Part shown: one piece after another, positions 1 through 7,492 of the stretch
Layout: the number at the start of each line of letters is the position of its first letter
Numbering within the stretch: position 1 is the first letter of the stretch
Assembly (NCBI GenBank): GCA_902803345.1
Contig: CADCPV010000182.1
Coordinates: 1 to 22,441, forward strand
Reading direction: 5' to 3'
DNA from: an uncultured Eubacteriales bacterium
GTDB taxonomy: Bacteria; Bacillota_A; Clostridia; Lachnospirales; Lachnospiraceae
DNA length: 22,441 nucleotides
Notes under the pieces: generated by a model
The model's input: only the letters and a program-made list of their open reading frames with translations
What the model was told of the DNA's origin: nothing
The model's database searches: none
Translations under genes and position numbers: made by a program

Positions 1-46
1 GGGGAAGAAACCGGAGAATTTCTGAGGGAAGAGGGGAGAAGATTGT

Positions 47-457
47 ATGCAGTTTAAGACCGGATCGGGCTGGAAAGCATGCTATGACGAGGAAAACGGA
101 AGGTATTTCGGGGAATACGGCGGAATAATGTCATATCATCTGTTTGAGCTGACGAAAGAAATATATGATCAGCTCGACGAAGCGATGACGGAGGGGGATG
201 CGGGCAGTATCATGTACGACGGGAGACATCTGTACATGTCTGTTGACGACCGCTGCGGCCCCCCTTATACGATTGTTTTCGACGATGAATATGAAACACT
301 GTGCCCCTGGGCAAAGGTAATGAAAGCCGGAAGAGTCTGGTCCGATGAGCTGACTGACGCGGCGGTGGAAGTGTTCGAATCCGAAAAGGACAACCGCGAG
401 CAGCGGCGCAGAAAGCGCGAGGCGCGGGAAAAGAGAGACATTTCCGAACAAAGCTAA
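47..457 (+). CDS. Hypothetical small acidic protein
   Basis: I do not recognise the family. The 136-residue product is soluble, with no signal peptide or membrane segment. It is rich in Tyr, Asp and Glu over residues 1-110, with a compact mixed segment (GWKACYDEENGRYFGEYGG near the N-terminus, then a CGPPYTIVFDDEYE stretch). It ends in a highly charged Arg/Glu tail (about residues 112-132) likely to be helical. A purine-rich GAGGGGAGAAG lies just upstream of the ATG and supports this start. A reading frame entering from the left edge of the window would stop at 55-57, overlapping this start, so an upstream gene may be translationally coupled; too little of it is visible to call. The next gene starts 76 bases after the stop and could be cotranscribed. 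Being a real gene is well supported by length, ribosome binding site and codon pattern; function is unknown. Confidence 0.7.
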   Translation: MQFKTGSGWKACYDEENGRYFGEYGGIMSYHLFELTKEIYDQLDEAMTEGDAGSIMYDGRHLYMSVDDRCGPPYTIVFDDEYETLCPWAKVMKAGRVWSDELTDAAVEVFESEKDNREQRRRKREAREKRDISEQS

Positions 458-533
458 AAAAGCCTGTAACAAATCTCAGAAATATCCGTCTAACCGATGA
501 ATTCTGTAAAGAGGACTCAGGAGGAAGGATAGG

Positions 534-2483
534 ATGAGACTGAAGATTTCTGACAAAATGCATTCTGCAAACAGACTGGTACTGTATCTTTTACTGATCG
601 CAGTGCTTTCGCTGTTCTGCTTTCTGACGCTTGATCTGTGGCTTCTGCCGTATTCCATCGCGCATGCCGAAACCGGAAAGATAACGGCTGGGTACCTTTT
701 GTACGCGGCGATCGGAATCGTTTTTTCCACGCCGGGGCCTTTTTGGGCAGTGCTGGTGATCTCCCTTGTGAAAGACCGCATCAGCCTGAAGCAGATGCTT
801 CGGAATATTTTCAAAACAGAGAAACCGGTTCACACTGTTGTCATTACCGGAGCTTTCTGCGCTTTTTCACTGGTATATGCGCTTCTGTTCGGTACGCCGA
901 ACGGCTCTCCGTGGTACCTGTTTCCGCTCGGTTTTCTGATCATGATACCGTTCGTCGGAATTGCCGAGGAAACCGGCTGGCGGGGACTTCTGCAGCCTGA
1001 GCTGGATAAACGGATGTCCTTTCCGTGGTCCGTGCTCCTGACCGCGGCGATCTGGTGGGTATGGCATTTTTCGCTGTGGCTGGATCCGACGTCGAATCAT
1101 TATACAGACAGCATAATCGGTTTCGGGATTACCATTTTCATATGGGCCTTTGCGCTTGCTGCGATTTATAAAGCGACGAAAAGTATCATTGCCTGTGCGG
1201 TGTATCACGCCTTTATCGATGCAATCGGTGCGGTTTATGACTGGAATGCACTGTTTGACGCATTTCCCGGAAGCCTTCAGGTGAATCTCTATCGGCTTAT
1301 ATGGCTGGCTGCAGCAATTGTACTGTGGGTAGTTTCGGACAGAAAACAGAATCAGGAAAAGGCAGAGATGGTTTCAAAAAACAGGCACTGTAAGAGAAAA
1401 ACCGTAAGAATACTGATAATGGTAATTCTGTCCGTGATCGCGGTGCTGTTCATGACATTTGGGGCATGGGTCATTAGGAGCTCCGGAAAAATAAGACAGT
1501 ATGACGATGAGAAGAGTCTGTCTGAAAAATTCGTCATGGAGATCAACGGCGCTCCGAACGGATTTTTCATCAACAGCAGAAATACCGAAAACCCGGTTCT
1601 TCTGTTTATCTCAAGCGGCCCCGGCACAGATGATTATGTTTTTACCGACCGGTACGAAGATATGAATCTGGAGGACGATTTCACGATCGTTTACTTGGAC
1701 TACCGATGGATGGGAATCGCTTATGACAAAAGTATTGATCCTGATCAGATCACGCTCGAAAACCTTCTTTCCGATACGCATGCCGTAACCGGGTATCTCA
1801 AAGACAGATTCGGGAAGGAGAAGATTTACATCATGGGATTCTCCGGCGGGACGCACCTTGCACTGAGAGCCGCCGAAAGATACCCTGAGGACTATATTGC
1901 CATGATCGGCATGGCGCAGTGCGTAACCGATTCCGCTGAATGTGACACAATCATGTACAGCTTCATGAAAGACGTGTTTACTGAGCGGAATGACAGGAAA
2001 TCTCTCAGAAAATTAGAGGCTTCTGTTGACACACTTCCGGACGGCAGTGTAAAATGCAGGGACTGGCTGGCGTATGTGAACCTGCTTCATGATGCGGGCG
2101 GCGGCACGATCAAAGACAAGACGGAATTTGAGGGAATTACACTTCCGATCATTCTGAGCAGATGCTATACGATCAAAGAGAAGATCGGATATGTAAAGGG
2201 AATGAATGTATATCTGAAAACACGTACGCCCCTGAAAGAGGCGCTCGAAAACTTTGACTATCGGAGAGAAATCCCGGAACTTCAGATCCCGGCTTATTTC
2301 ATCAGCGGAGATACAGACTACAACTGTCCGTGGCCGCTTGTCGAGGAATACTGCAGCATTCTGCAGGCCCCGGATAAGGACTTCTTTCTGGTTCCGGATG
2401 CGGCACACAGTCCGCTCTGGGAAAACCCGGAAGTCACCTGTGGTATTATGAGACAGATCAAAAAGGCGACGGCTGAGCGCTGA
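534..2483 (+). CDS. CPBP intramembrane protease fused to alpha/beta hydrolase
   Basis: This 649-residue membrane protein joins two enzymes. Residues about 1-270 are a polytopic CPBP (CAAX protease and bacteriocin-processing, Abi) domain. The conserved glutamate-arginine motif is AEETGWRG (E145, E146, R150), the first histidine is H178 in WWVWHFSLW and the second is H225 in YHAFIDA; these are the expected metal-site residues. A basic linker follows, then one more membrane helix (about 289-311). Residues about 330-649 are an alpha/beta hydrolase with nucleophile S437 in GFSGGT, a likely acid at D593 or D595 in SGDTDYN, and H625 in DAAHSPLW, resembling proline-iminopeptidase-type folds. AGGAGGAAGG at 519-528 sets the start five bases before the ATG. 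Both catalytic sets look intact. CPBP relatives act in prenyl-protein processing or bacteriocin self-immunity; the substrate here cannot be told. The hydrolase side after the last helix is inferred to be extracytoplasmic or cytoplasmic depending on an unresolved helix count. Confidence 0.88.
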   Translation: MRLKISDKMHSANRLVLYLLLIAVLSLFCFLTLDLWLLPYSIAHAETGKITAGYLLYAAIGIVFSTPGPFWAVLVISLVKDRISLKQMLRNIFKTEKPVHTVVITGAFCAFSLVYALLFGTPNGSPWYLFPLGFLIMIPFVGIAEETGWRGLLQPELDKRMSFPWSVLLTAAIWWVWHFSLWLDPTSNHYTDSIIGFGITIFIWAFALAAIYKATKSIIACAVYHAFIDAIGAVYDWNALFDAFPGSLQVNLYRLIWLAAAIVLWVVSDRKQNQEKAEMVSKNRHCKRKTVRILIMVILSVIAVLFMTFGAWVIRSSGKIRQYDDEKSLSEKFVMEINGAPNGFFINSRNTENPVLLFISSGPGTDDYVFTDRYEDMNLEDDFTIVYLDYRWMGIAYDKSIDPDQITLENLLSDTHAVTGYLKDRFGKEKIYIMGFSGGTHLALRAAERYPEDYIAMIGMAQCVTDSAECDTIMYSFMKDVFTERNDRKSLRKLEASVDTLPDGSVKCRDWLAYVNLLHDAGGGTIKDKTEFEGITLPIILSRCYTIKEKIGYVKGMNVYLKTRTPLKEALENFDYRREIPELQIPAYFISGDTDYNCPWPLVEEYCSILQAPDKDFFLVPDAAHSPLWENPEVTCGIMRQIKKATAER

Positions 2484-2640
2484 GTGTACCGCATGTTTTC
2501 AAGGCGAAGTTTTAAAAGGAACACCTGCATCGAGAAGACTCTCAACCGAAGCATGTTTGATCCGGAGAGAAAGAAGAGCCGGGGAGAAGATTGTCGGCGA
2601 AACAGAAGATAACTTATGAACAGGACGGGGAGATGATTTC

Positions 2641-3996
2641 ATGAAAATTAAAGTGAAAAAAGTTGATATGACGCAGGGACCGATTCTCGGGCGCCTGCTC
2701 CAGTTCTGCGTTCCAATCTTCCTTGGTTTGGTATTTCAGCAGTTTTACAACCTGGTGGATTCCGTTATCGTTGGGAAATATGTTTCCGCGGACGCGCTTG
2801 CTGCCGTAGGCACCTGCGCGCCATTGGTGCAGTTTTTGATCGGCATCATGGCCGGCTTCAACATGGGCGCTTCTGTCGTGGCTTCCCAGTTTCTGGGTGC
2901 GGGACAGAAGGAAAAGATCAAGCCGACTGTCTCGACGACTGCGATTATGCTGATCGTCCTGTCGCTTCTGATATCCGTGCTTTCGGTGCTGTTTGCACCG
3001 CAGATCATGCATCTTTTAAACGTTCCCGACAATATCCTGCCCGATACCATCGCATATTTCCGCATTTTCTCAGCGGGCTGCATTTTCCTCGCGCTGTATA
3101 ATTTCTTTGCCTCTTTCCTGCGCTCTCTCGGGGATTCCGTTACGCCGCTGATTTTCCTGATTATCGCCTCCCTGCTCAATATCGGCGGTGATCTGTTCTT
3201 TGTACTGGTGCTGCATCTGGATGTCGCTGGGGTCGCGATCGCGACGGTCATTGCGCAGGCAGTCTCCGTAACGCTCTGCTTCATATACGTCAGCAGAACT
3301 AACGAATATTTCCGCTTCAAAAAGGGCGACTTCCGCTTTGATCGGAGCCTCAGCAGGGATATCCTGCGGCTGAGCATTCCTTCCTCCCTTCAGACAGGGC
3401 TTTCCTCCATCGGCATGCTGGCCGTTCAGCGGCTGATCAATTCATACGGTTCCGCTTCAATCGCTTCCTATACGGCTGCAAACAAGATGGAGATGATCTG
3501 CAACCTTCCCGTCATGTCTGTCGCACAGGGTTTGTCGCTGTTCGTCGGGCAGAATATCGGCGCGGGAAATATCAAACGCGCCAAATCGGGCATGTGGCAG
3601 TCCATGGGGCTTTGTGCCGGCATCGGCGTCATACTGGCATTGGTGATTTATCTGTTCGGACCAAAGCTGATGAAGATGTTCGTCAACGATGACGACATCG
3701 ATGTCATCCATATCGGCGCCGATTTTATGCGGATCTGGGCACCTTTCGTGGTCTGTCACGGGATCTCGCAGATCATGGTTTCCTTCCTCCGGGGTACCGG
3801 AGACTCGGTTTTTTCCATGCTTTCCATGATCAGCGACCTCGTAACCCGCTGCGTTATGGCTTATATCTTTGCTCTGGCTGTGGGACTGGGATTCTTGGGC
3901 ATCGCTTATGCCATTCCCTGCGGATGGCTGATGACGATTATTGTTTCTTTCACGCGGTATTTCACCGGAGGATGGAAAAAGAAAGCGGTTGTCTGA
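2641..3996 (+). CDS. MATE family multidrug/toxin efflux transporter
   Basis: The product is an integral membrane exporter of the MATE family, which uses sodium or proton gradients to expel cationic drugs, dyes or metabolites. The 451-residue length is typical, and the sequence alternates hydrophobic helices throughout, consistent with twelve segments in two homologous halves. Family features visible include the N-terminal PIFLGLVFQQFYNLVDSVIVG segment, in which the P-x(9)-Q-x(3)-N-x-V-D pattern is characteristic, ALAAVGTCAP, and the paired RSLGDSVTP and RGTGDSVFS loops at equivalent places in the two halves. The start is fixed by GGGGAG a few bases upstream of the ATG and by the usual short polar N-terminus. 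It lies 157 bases after the CPBP fusion and 55 bases before the HAD phosphatase, with no clear terminator on either side. The transported compound cannot be predicted. Confidence 0.93.
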   Translation: MKIKVKKVDMTQGPILGRLLQFCVPIFLGLVFQQFYNLVDSVIVGKYVSADALAAVGTCAPLVQFLIGIMAGFNMGASVVASQFLGAGQKEKIKPTVSTTAIMLIVLSLLISVLSVLFAPQIMHLLNVPDNILPDTIAYFRIFSAGCIFLALYNFFASFLRSLGDSVTPLIFLIIASLLNIGGDLFFVLVLHLDVAGVAIATVIAQAVSVTLCFIYVSRTNEYFRFKKGDFRFDRSLSRDILRLSIPSSLQTGLSSIGMLAVQRLINSYGSASIASYTAANKMEMICNLPVMSVAQGLSLFVGQNIGAGNIKRAKSGMWQSMGLCAGIGVILALVIYLFGPKLMKMFVNDDDIDVIHIGADFMRIWAPFVVCHGISQIMVSFLRGTGDSVFSMLSMISDLVTRCVMAYIFALAVGLGFLGIAYAIPCGWLMTIIVSFTRYFTGGWKKKAVV

Positions 3997-4051
3997 GGGC
4001 GCCGTCGGTTCGTTTTCGGAAGCTGGGTGAACCAGCAAAAACAGGAGAGAG

Positions 4052-4903
4052 ATGAATTTCGCAGATATTTTACTGGTCTCAGATTATGACAACACCATGA
4101 CCGGGGAGATGCACCTTGTCCCGGAAGAAAATCTCTGTGCGGTCCGGAAGTTTACCGAAAAGGGCGGCGCATTTACCATTGCGTCGGGCAGAGGAATGCG
4201 GGAGTGGTACGAGAGTTTTCATGAAGTCCCGTTCAACGCTCCGCTGATCCTCTCAAATGGAGCAGCCATTTTCGATGCGAAAGCAAAGCAGGCGCTTTAT
4301 GAGGCGGTACTGACAGACCGGCAGAAGCAGCTCACCAAAGACCTTTTTAGGATCCTTCCGGCCGGCTGCTGCGGTCTGATTGAGGTCGGCGACAAAAGCT
4401 TCATACCGGCTGAGATCTATGAACAGAGCCTTTTCAAAGGCTTTCCCGGTCAGGAAATACTGACGCCGCCGATGGAAGAGATTCCCGACGGATGGAGCAA
4501 GGTCTGCTTTATCCAGCTGCCGTCGGAATTTAATCTGCAGGATAAAAAGACCTTCGAGGGGAACGGATTTGACACTGCACTTGTCGATCAGGCGCAGAAA
4601 CTGGCGGAAGAAGCAGGCCTTTCTGGGATCCGCTCGCTGCCTTTTGTGTATGAGATTTCGCCCGAAGGGGTGGACAAAGGAACCAGTGCGCGGAGACTTC
4701 AGCAGTTACTGGGCAGGAAGCTGCTGGCCGCGGTGGGCGATGCGCCGAATGACCTTGCCCTGCTTCACGCGGCGGACCTCTGTTTTGTCCCGAAAGGGTC
4801 GATTCTTGAGTCGGAAGGGGCCGTGCCTGAAAACGCGATCCTGACCGTACGCTGCGAAGAGGCCAGTATTGCAGATGTTGTGAAAATCCTGGAGGAAATG
4901 TAA
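4052..4903 (+). CDS. Cof-type HAD-IIB phosphatase
   Basis: This is a cytoplasmic HAD superfamily hydrolase of the Cof/IIB type, enzymes that dephosphorylate sugar phosphates, nucleotides or cofactor intermediates. All four HAD motifs are present in order: motif I SDYDNTMT (nucleophile D11, acid/base D13), motif II TIASGR, motif III K209 in VDKGTS, and motif IV GDAPNDLALL (D230 and D234 bind magnesium). The motif I consensus DxDGT is DYDNT here, a mild variation. The region between motifs II and III forms the IIB cap that sets substrate choice. The length of 283 residues is normal. ACAGGAGAG directly precedes the ATG. The gene ends TAA immediately before a probable terminator, which suggests that it closes the transcription unit with the MATE gene. 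The substrate is unknown. Confidence 0.9.
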   Translation: MNFADILLVSDYDNTMTGEMHLVPEENLCAVRKFTEKGGAFTIASGRGMREWYESFHEVPFNAPLILSNGAAIFDAKAKQALYEAVLTDRQKQLTKDLFRILPAGCCGLIEVGDKSFIPAEIYEQSLFKGFPGQEILTPPMEEIPDGWSKVCFIQLPSEFNLQDKKTFEGNGFDTALVDQAQKLAEEAGLSGIRSLPFVYEISPEGVDKGTSARRLQQLLGRKLLAAVGDAPNDLALLHAADLCFVPKGSILESEGAVPENAILTVRCEEASIADVVKILEEM

Positions 4904-4912
4904 ATGAGTTCA

Positions 4913-4956
4913 CTCAGTCTCACCATTCCGGAAAGACTGAGACACCCTTTCTTTTT
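4913..4956 (+). terminator. Probable rho-independent terminator after the HAD gene
   Basis: An eight-base inverted repeat, CTCAGTCT (4913-4920) and AGACTGAG (4934-4941), is followed after six bases by a TTTCTTTTT tract (4948-4956). It begins nine bases after the HAD stop codon. The 13-base loop and the gap before the T tract make it less than ideal, so the call is moderate. Confidence 0.5.
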
Positions 4957-5084
4957 GGCGGCAGACGTGACGATTTTGTTACGCTTGCCGCTTTATTATT
5001 TCTTCGGACCCGTCTATAATATTCTCAGAAAACCAGAACCGGATTTGTCGCATTCCGGGCGACCAAAGACACGAAGAAATCTGT

Positions 5085-5090
5085 TATAAT
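5085..5090 (+). promoter_or_regulatory. Extended -10 promoter for the 5126 gene
   Basis: TGTTATAAT contains a perfect TATAAT hexamer (5085-5090) with the TG extension, 36 bases upstream of the ATG at 5126. No good -35 hexamer sits 17 bases upstream, as is common for extended -10 promoters. A second TATAAT at 5015-5020 also lacks a good -35 and is less convincing. Confidence 0.45.
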
Positions 5091-5125
5091 ACACCTCGTA
5101 AAGATAACGCAAAGGAGACCATCAA

Positions 5126-5314
5126 ATGTATGAGATACTGACAAGACATATTCCTGTGCTTAAGAAAGGTGAAGACGGAGAATGCGTGGTTGCACTGCTT
5201 CTCGGGGCAGACAGGGCGGAACGGTTCAGTGAGGGAACACTGTTTAAGCTTTTGGAAAACGGTTCCATTCTGAGATGGCTGATCAGGCTTAAAGAGATCG
5301 ATGATAAGGAGTGA
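5126..5314 (+). CDS. Small protein, possibly an internally deleted DUF6508-like protein
   Basis: The 62-residue soluble product is preceded by an AAGGAGA ribosome binding site and a near-perfect extended -10 promoter, so expression is likely. The first 20 residues (MYEILTRHIPVLKKGEDGE) resemble the N-terminus, and the last 40 or so (RAERFSEGTLFKLLENGSI then RWLIRLKEID) resemble the C-terminus, of longer clostridial proteins that I recall as DUF6508. If that recollection is right, the middle has been removed in frame. That comparison is from memory and is the weak point; the alternative is a genuine short protein of unknown family. The stop lies 33 bases before the ADP-ribosylglycohydrolase, so the two are probably one operon. 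Confidence 0.6.
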   Translation: MYEILTRHIPVLKKGEDGECVVALLLGADRAERFSEGTLFKLLENGSILRWLIRLKEIDDKE

Positions 5315-5347
5315 TGAAGTACAGGATAAAAATGAAGGAGGTTCACA

Positions 5348-6160
5348 ATGTTAGGTGCAATTTTGGGTGATATGATCGGTGCTCCGTATGAGTTTGATCG
5401 GGGCAGAAAAACAAAGGATTTCCCGCTGTTTTCGGCGGGCAGCGAATTCACGGATGATTCCGTGATGACGATCGCGGTAGCAGAAGCACTGCTGGACGCG
5501 AGAGACCAGGGAGTTGAGAGCTCAGAAAAAGCGGTAAAGGCGCTTCTCACTCAGTCCATGCGTTCCTGGGGGAAACGGTATCCCCATGCCGGCTACGGCG
5601 GACGTTTTATCCAGTGGCTGTTCGATGAGACGATGGGGCCGTACAACAGCTATGGAAACGGTTCCGCGATGCGCGTTGCTGCAGCCGGCTGGCTGTATGA
5701 CGATCTTGAAACGACAAGAAAAATGGCCTGTTGGACAGCGGAAGTGACGCACAATCATCCGGAAGGCGTGAAAGGCGCGGAAGCGGCCGCGAGTGCGATT
5801 TATCTTGCGCGTCATGGCTATGATAAAGCTGCCATTAAGCAATATATCATCGATGAATTCGGCTATGATCTCAGCAGAAGCTGTGACGAAATCCGTCCGT
5901 ATTATCATCATGTAGAGAGCTGCCAGGAGACTGTTCCGGAAGCAATCACGGCATTTCTGGAAGGGACTGGTTTCGAGGATGTGATCCGTACAGCAGTCTC
6001 TTTGGGTGGTGACTGTGACACGCTGACCTGTATCGCAGGAAGTATGGCGGAGGCATTCTACGGAATCCCGGCTGATATGATGGATGCGGGCCTGCTGCGG
6101 CTGACGGAGGAGATGAAGGCAGTTGTGGAGCGGTTTTATCAGGCGCTGAAAAGGGAATGA
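5348..6160 (+). CDS. ADP-ribosylglycohydrolase family protein (DraG-like)
   Basis: The 270-residue cytoplasmic protein belongs to the ADP-ribosylglycohydrolase family, dinuclear magnesium enzymes that remove ADP-ribose from modified arginine, nucleic acid or small molecules. The N-terminus MLGAILGDMIGAPYEF is diagnostic. The metal ligands are visible as FTDDS (T35, D36, D37) and GGDCDT (D222, D224, T225). Other conserved stretches are YGNGSAMRV and THNHPEGVKGAEA. The fold is all-helical and the length normal, so the enzyme looks intact. AAGGAGG ends seven bases before the ATG. It shares a transcription unit with the 62-residue protein upstream. No ADP-ribosyltransferase partner is present in the window, so whether it reverses a host modification, neutralises a toxin or handles a metabolite is open. 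Confidence 0.93.
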   Translation: MLGAILGDMIGAPYEFDRGRKTKDFPLFSAGSEFTDDSVMTIAVAEALLDARDQGVESSEKAVKALLTQSMRSWGKRYPHAGYGGRFIQWLFDETMGPYNSYGNGSAMRVAAAGWLYDDLETTRKMACWTAEVTHNHPEGVKGAEAAASAIYLARHGYDKAAIKQYIIDEFGYDLSRSCDEIRPYYHHVESCQETVPEAITAFLEGTGFEDVIRTAVSLGGDCDTLTCIAGSMAEAFYGIPADMMDAGLLRLTEEMKAVVERFYQALKRE

Positions 6161-6339
6161 CCGGGCAGGGTATATAAAACGATTCAAGTACTGCCTGAGA
6201 AAATCCAGAACGGTTAAAGTACCTTCGTGCATTTTCGCCGGGACTGTGCTGTCATAACAGTGCAGGAAGAAAAACTCTCGGGAAACCGACCCGGAGCGGA
6301 GGTGTGGTTACATGCTCCGGATTGATATACACGGAAATT
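6161..6339 (+). other. Non-coding stretch with several hairpins
   Basis: No gene fits between the DraG-like stop and the downstream terminator. The stretch holds GGCAG (6164-6168) facing CTGCC (6191-6195); a nine-base-pair hairpin with two wobble pairs, CTGTGCTGT (6244-6252) and ACAGTGCAG (6257-6265), around a CATA loop; and CTCTCGGG (6275-6282) facing CCCGGAG (6290-6296). The last arm can instead pair with CTCCGG (6315-6320), giving two mutually exclusive folds just upstream of the terminator. It could be a 3' untranslated region or an unassigned regulatory RNA; it matches no riboswitch class I recognise. Confidence 0.35.
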
Positions 6340-6381
6340 ATAAAATGGAGCTGCGTTTCATTGATTCTGCAGCTCTTTTAT
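6340..6381 (+). terminator. Rho-independent terminator, T-tract paired
   Basis: GAGCTGC (6348-6354) pairs perfectly with GCAGCTC (6369-6375), followed by TTTTAT. The upstream ATAAAA (6340-6345) can also pair with TTTTAT (6376-6381) across a two-base bulge, so the hairpin could act in both directions. It separates the DraG-like operon from the nitroreductase. Confidence 0.6.
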
Positions 6382-6389
6382 GTTATGAT
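6361..6389 (+). promoter_or_regulatory. Promoter for the nitroreductase, nested in the terminator
   Basis: TTGATT (6361-6366) is spaced exactly 17 bases from TATGAT (6384-6389), which also carries a TG extension (6381-6382). The -35 box lies in the loop of the preceding terminator hairpin. The untranslated leader that follows contains AAAAGACAA twice (6399-6407 and 6423-6431). This placement supports the downstream ATG at 6465 as the true start. Confidence 0.55.
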
Positions 6390-6464
6390 CAAGTAGTTAA
6401 AAGACAAGTGAAAAAGTCCGTGAAAAGACAAAAAACATTTTTCTGCGAAAAGGAGAAACTCACG

Positions 6465-6995
6465 ATGGAATTTGAACAGCTGATTAAGGAAAGACGCAGT
6501 GTACGGGCTTATAAGGCGGAACCTGTCGCCCATGAACTGCTGGAGAAGATTGTAAGGGAAGCCCAGATGGCGCCGTCCTGGAAGAACCTGCAGGCATCGA
6601 GGTGCTATGTGGTGGAATCACCTGAGAAACTGGAAGCCTTTCGGGAACTGGCGCTGCCTTCTTTTAATGCGAAAAGCTCAGCGCATGCGGCGCTGATTGT
6701 GACCACATTTGTCCGCGATGTTGTAGCATATACCAATGGGCAGCCGGACACGGAGCTTGGCAACAAATGGGGGGCTTATGATCTCGGGCTGCATGATGCT
6801 TATTTGGTACTTGCGGCGAAAAATGCCGGTCTGGATACGCTGATCATGGGGATTCGGAATTCGGATGCCATCAGAGAAGCGCTGGATATTCCGGAGAATG
6901 AGGATGTCGTATCGGTGATTGCGGCAGGATACCGTGATCAGGAACCGGCCCTTCGTCCCAGAAAAGAGCTTTCAGAGGTGGCGAAATTCTTCTGA
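6465..6995 (+). CDS. Nitroreductase family FMN oxidoreductase
   Basis: This is a 176-residue flavin enzyme of the nitroreductase family, which uses NAD(P)H to reduce nitro compounds, quinones or other electrophiles in the cytoplasm. The FMN phosphate-binding signature is at the N-terminus (ERRSVRAY, with R10, R11, S12 and R14), followed by the typical APSWKNLQ loop and the C-terminal IAAGYRDQEP segment that precedes the usual RKELSE lysine/arginine contact. The start at 6465 is chosen because AAGGAGA lies just upstream and the family N-terminus begins there. The frame stays open back to 6312, but that extension would span the terminator and promoter. The flavodoxin-like gene follows after 54 bases, a plausible redox pairing. 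Native substrate unknown. Confidence 0.92.
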   Translation: MEFEQLIKERRSVRAYKAEPVAHELLEKIVREAQMAPSWKNLQASRCYVVESPEKLEAFRELALPSFNAKSSAHAALIVTTFVRDVVAYTNGQPDTELGNKWGAYDLGLHDAYLVLAAKNAGLDTLIMGIRNSDAIREALDIPENEDVVSVIAAGYRDQEPALRPRKELSEVAKFF

Positions 6996-7049
6996 GGTCC
7001 GAAGATCAGAAGTGGTTGGTATGAAGCATAATATGAAGGAGGCAGCAGG

Positions 7050-7490
7050 ATGAAAACACTGGTATGTTATTTCAGCGCAGAGAGCGGGACAACGGCGAAA
7101 GTAGCAAAGGACTACGCCGAATCAATCGGAGCGGATCTCTTCGAGATTGTTCCGGAGAAGATTTACAGCAAAGCGGATCTGAACTGGAAGAATCCGCTTG
7201 CAAGATGCAACCGTGAATTCTTCGGGAAGAAAGAAGTGCCGGTGATCGGGAAGATCGATCAGTTTGAGGATTATGATACGGTGTATATCGGCTTCCCGAT
7301 CTGGTACGGCTGTGCGCCGGTAGTGGTAAACACTTTCTGCGGTCAATATGACTGGACGGGAAAAACGGTATATGTATTTGCAACTTCGGGCGGAAGCGGT
7401 ATCGGAAAGACAGCAGAGAAACTGCAGCCTTTCATAACCGGAAGCACGATCACAGATGCGAAACTTGTTCACAGCGCTGCGGAAATTTGA
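7050..7490 (+). CDS. Flavodoxin-like protein
   Basis: The 146-residue product is a flavodoxin-fold electron carrier. The FMN phosphate loop is CYFSAESGTTAKVAK (residues 6-20), the isoalloxazine loops are GFPIWYGCAP and FATSGGSGIGKT, and the spacing matches small Bacillota flavodoxins. AAGGAGG precedes the ATG. The C-terminus stops at VHSAAEI, perhaps 10-15 residues earlier than the usual final helix, from memory of the family, so the last helix may be shortened. Its stop codon overlaps a possible TTG start of the next gene. It probably supplies or accepts electrons for the neighbouring nitroreductase or acts as a stand-alone quinone/flavin reductase; that pairing is inferred from position only. 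Confidence 0.88.
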   Translation: MKTLVCYFSAESGTTAKVAKDYAESIGADLFEIVPEKIYSKADLNWKNPLARCNREFFGKKEVPVIGKIDQFEDYDTVYIGFPIWYGCAPVVVNTFCGQYDWTGKTVYVFATSGGSGIGKTAEKLQPFITGSTITDAKLVHSAAEI

Positions 7491-7492
7491 TT

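Noticed and set aside
2493..2612. A 39-codon frame between the CPBP fusion and the MATE gene
   Set aside because: No convincing ribosome binding site and no recognisable family; Arg- and Lys-rich composition fits chance reading of purine-rich DNA.
4022..4040. Hairpin GCTGG-GTGAA-CCAGC before the HAD gene
   Set aside because: A five-pair stem followed by A residues, not T; it cannot terminate on the + strand and is too short to call.
4904..5089. A 61-codon frame starting directly after the HAD stop
   Set aside because: Its first codons contain the probable terminator hairpin and T tract, and its composition looks non-coding toward the end, where promoter elements lie.
6312..6464. N-terminal extension of the nitroreductase
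   Set aside because: It would span a terminator and a well-spaced promoter. The family signature and ribosome binding site fit the ATG at 6465.
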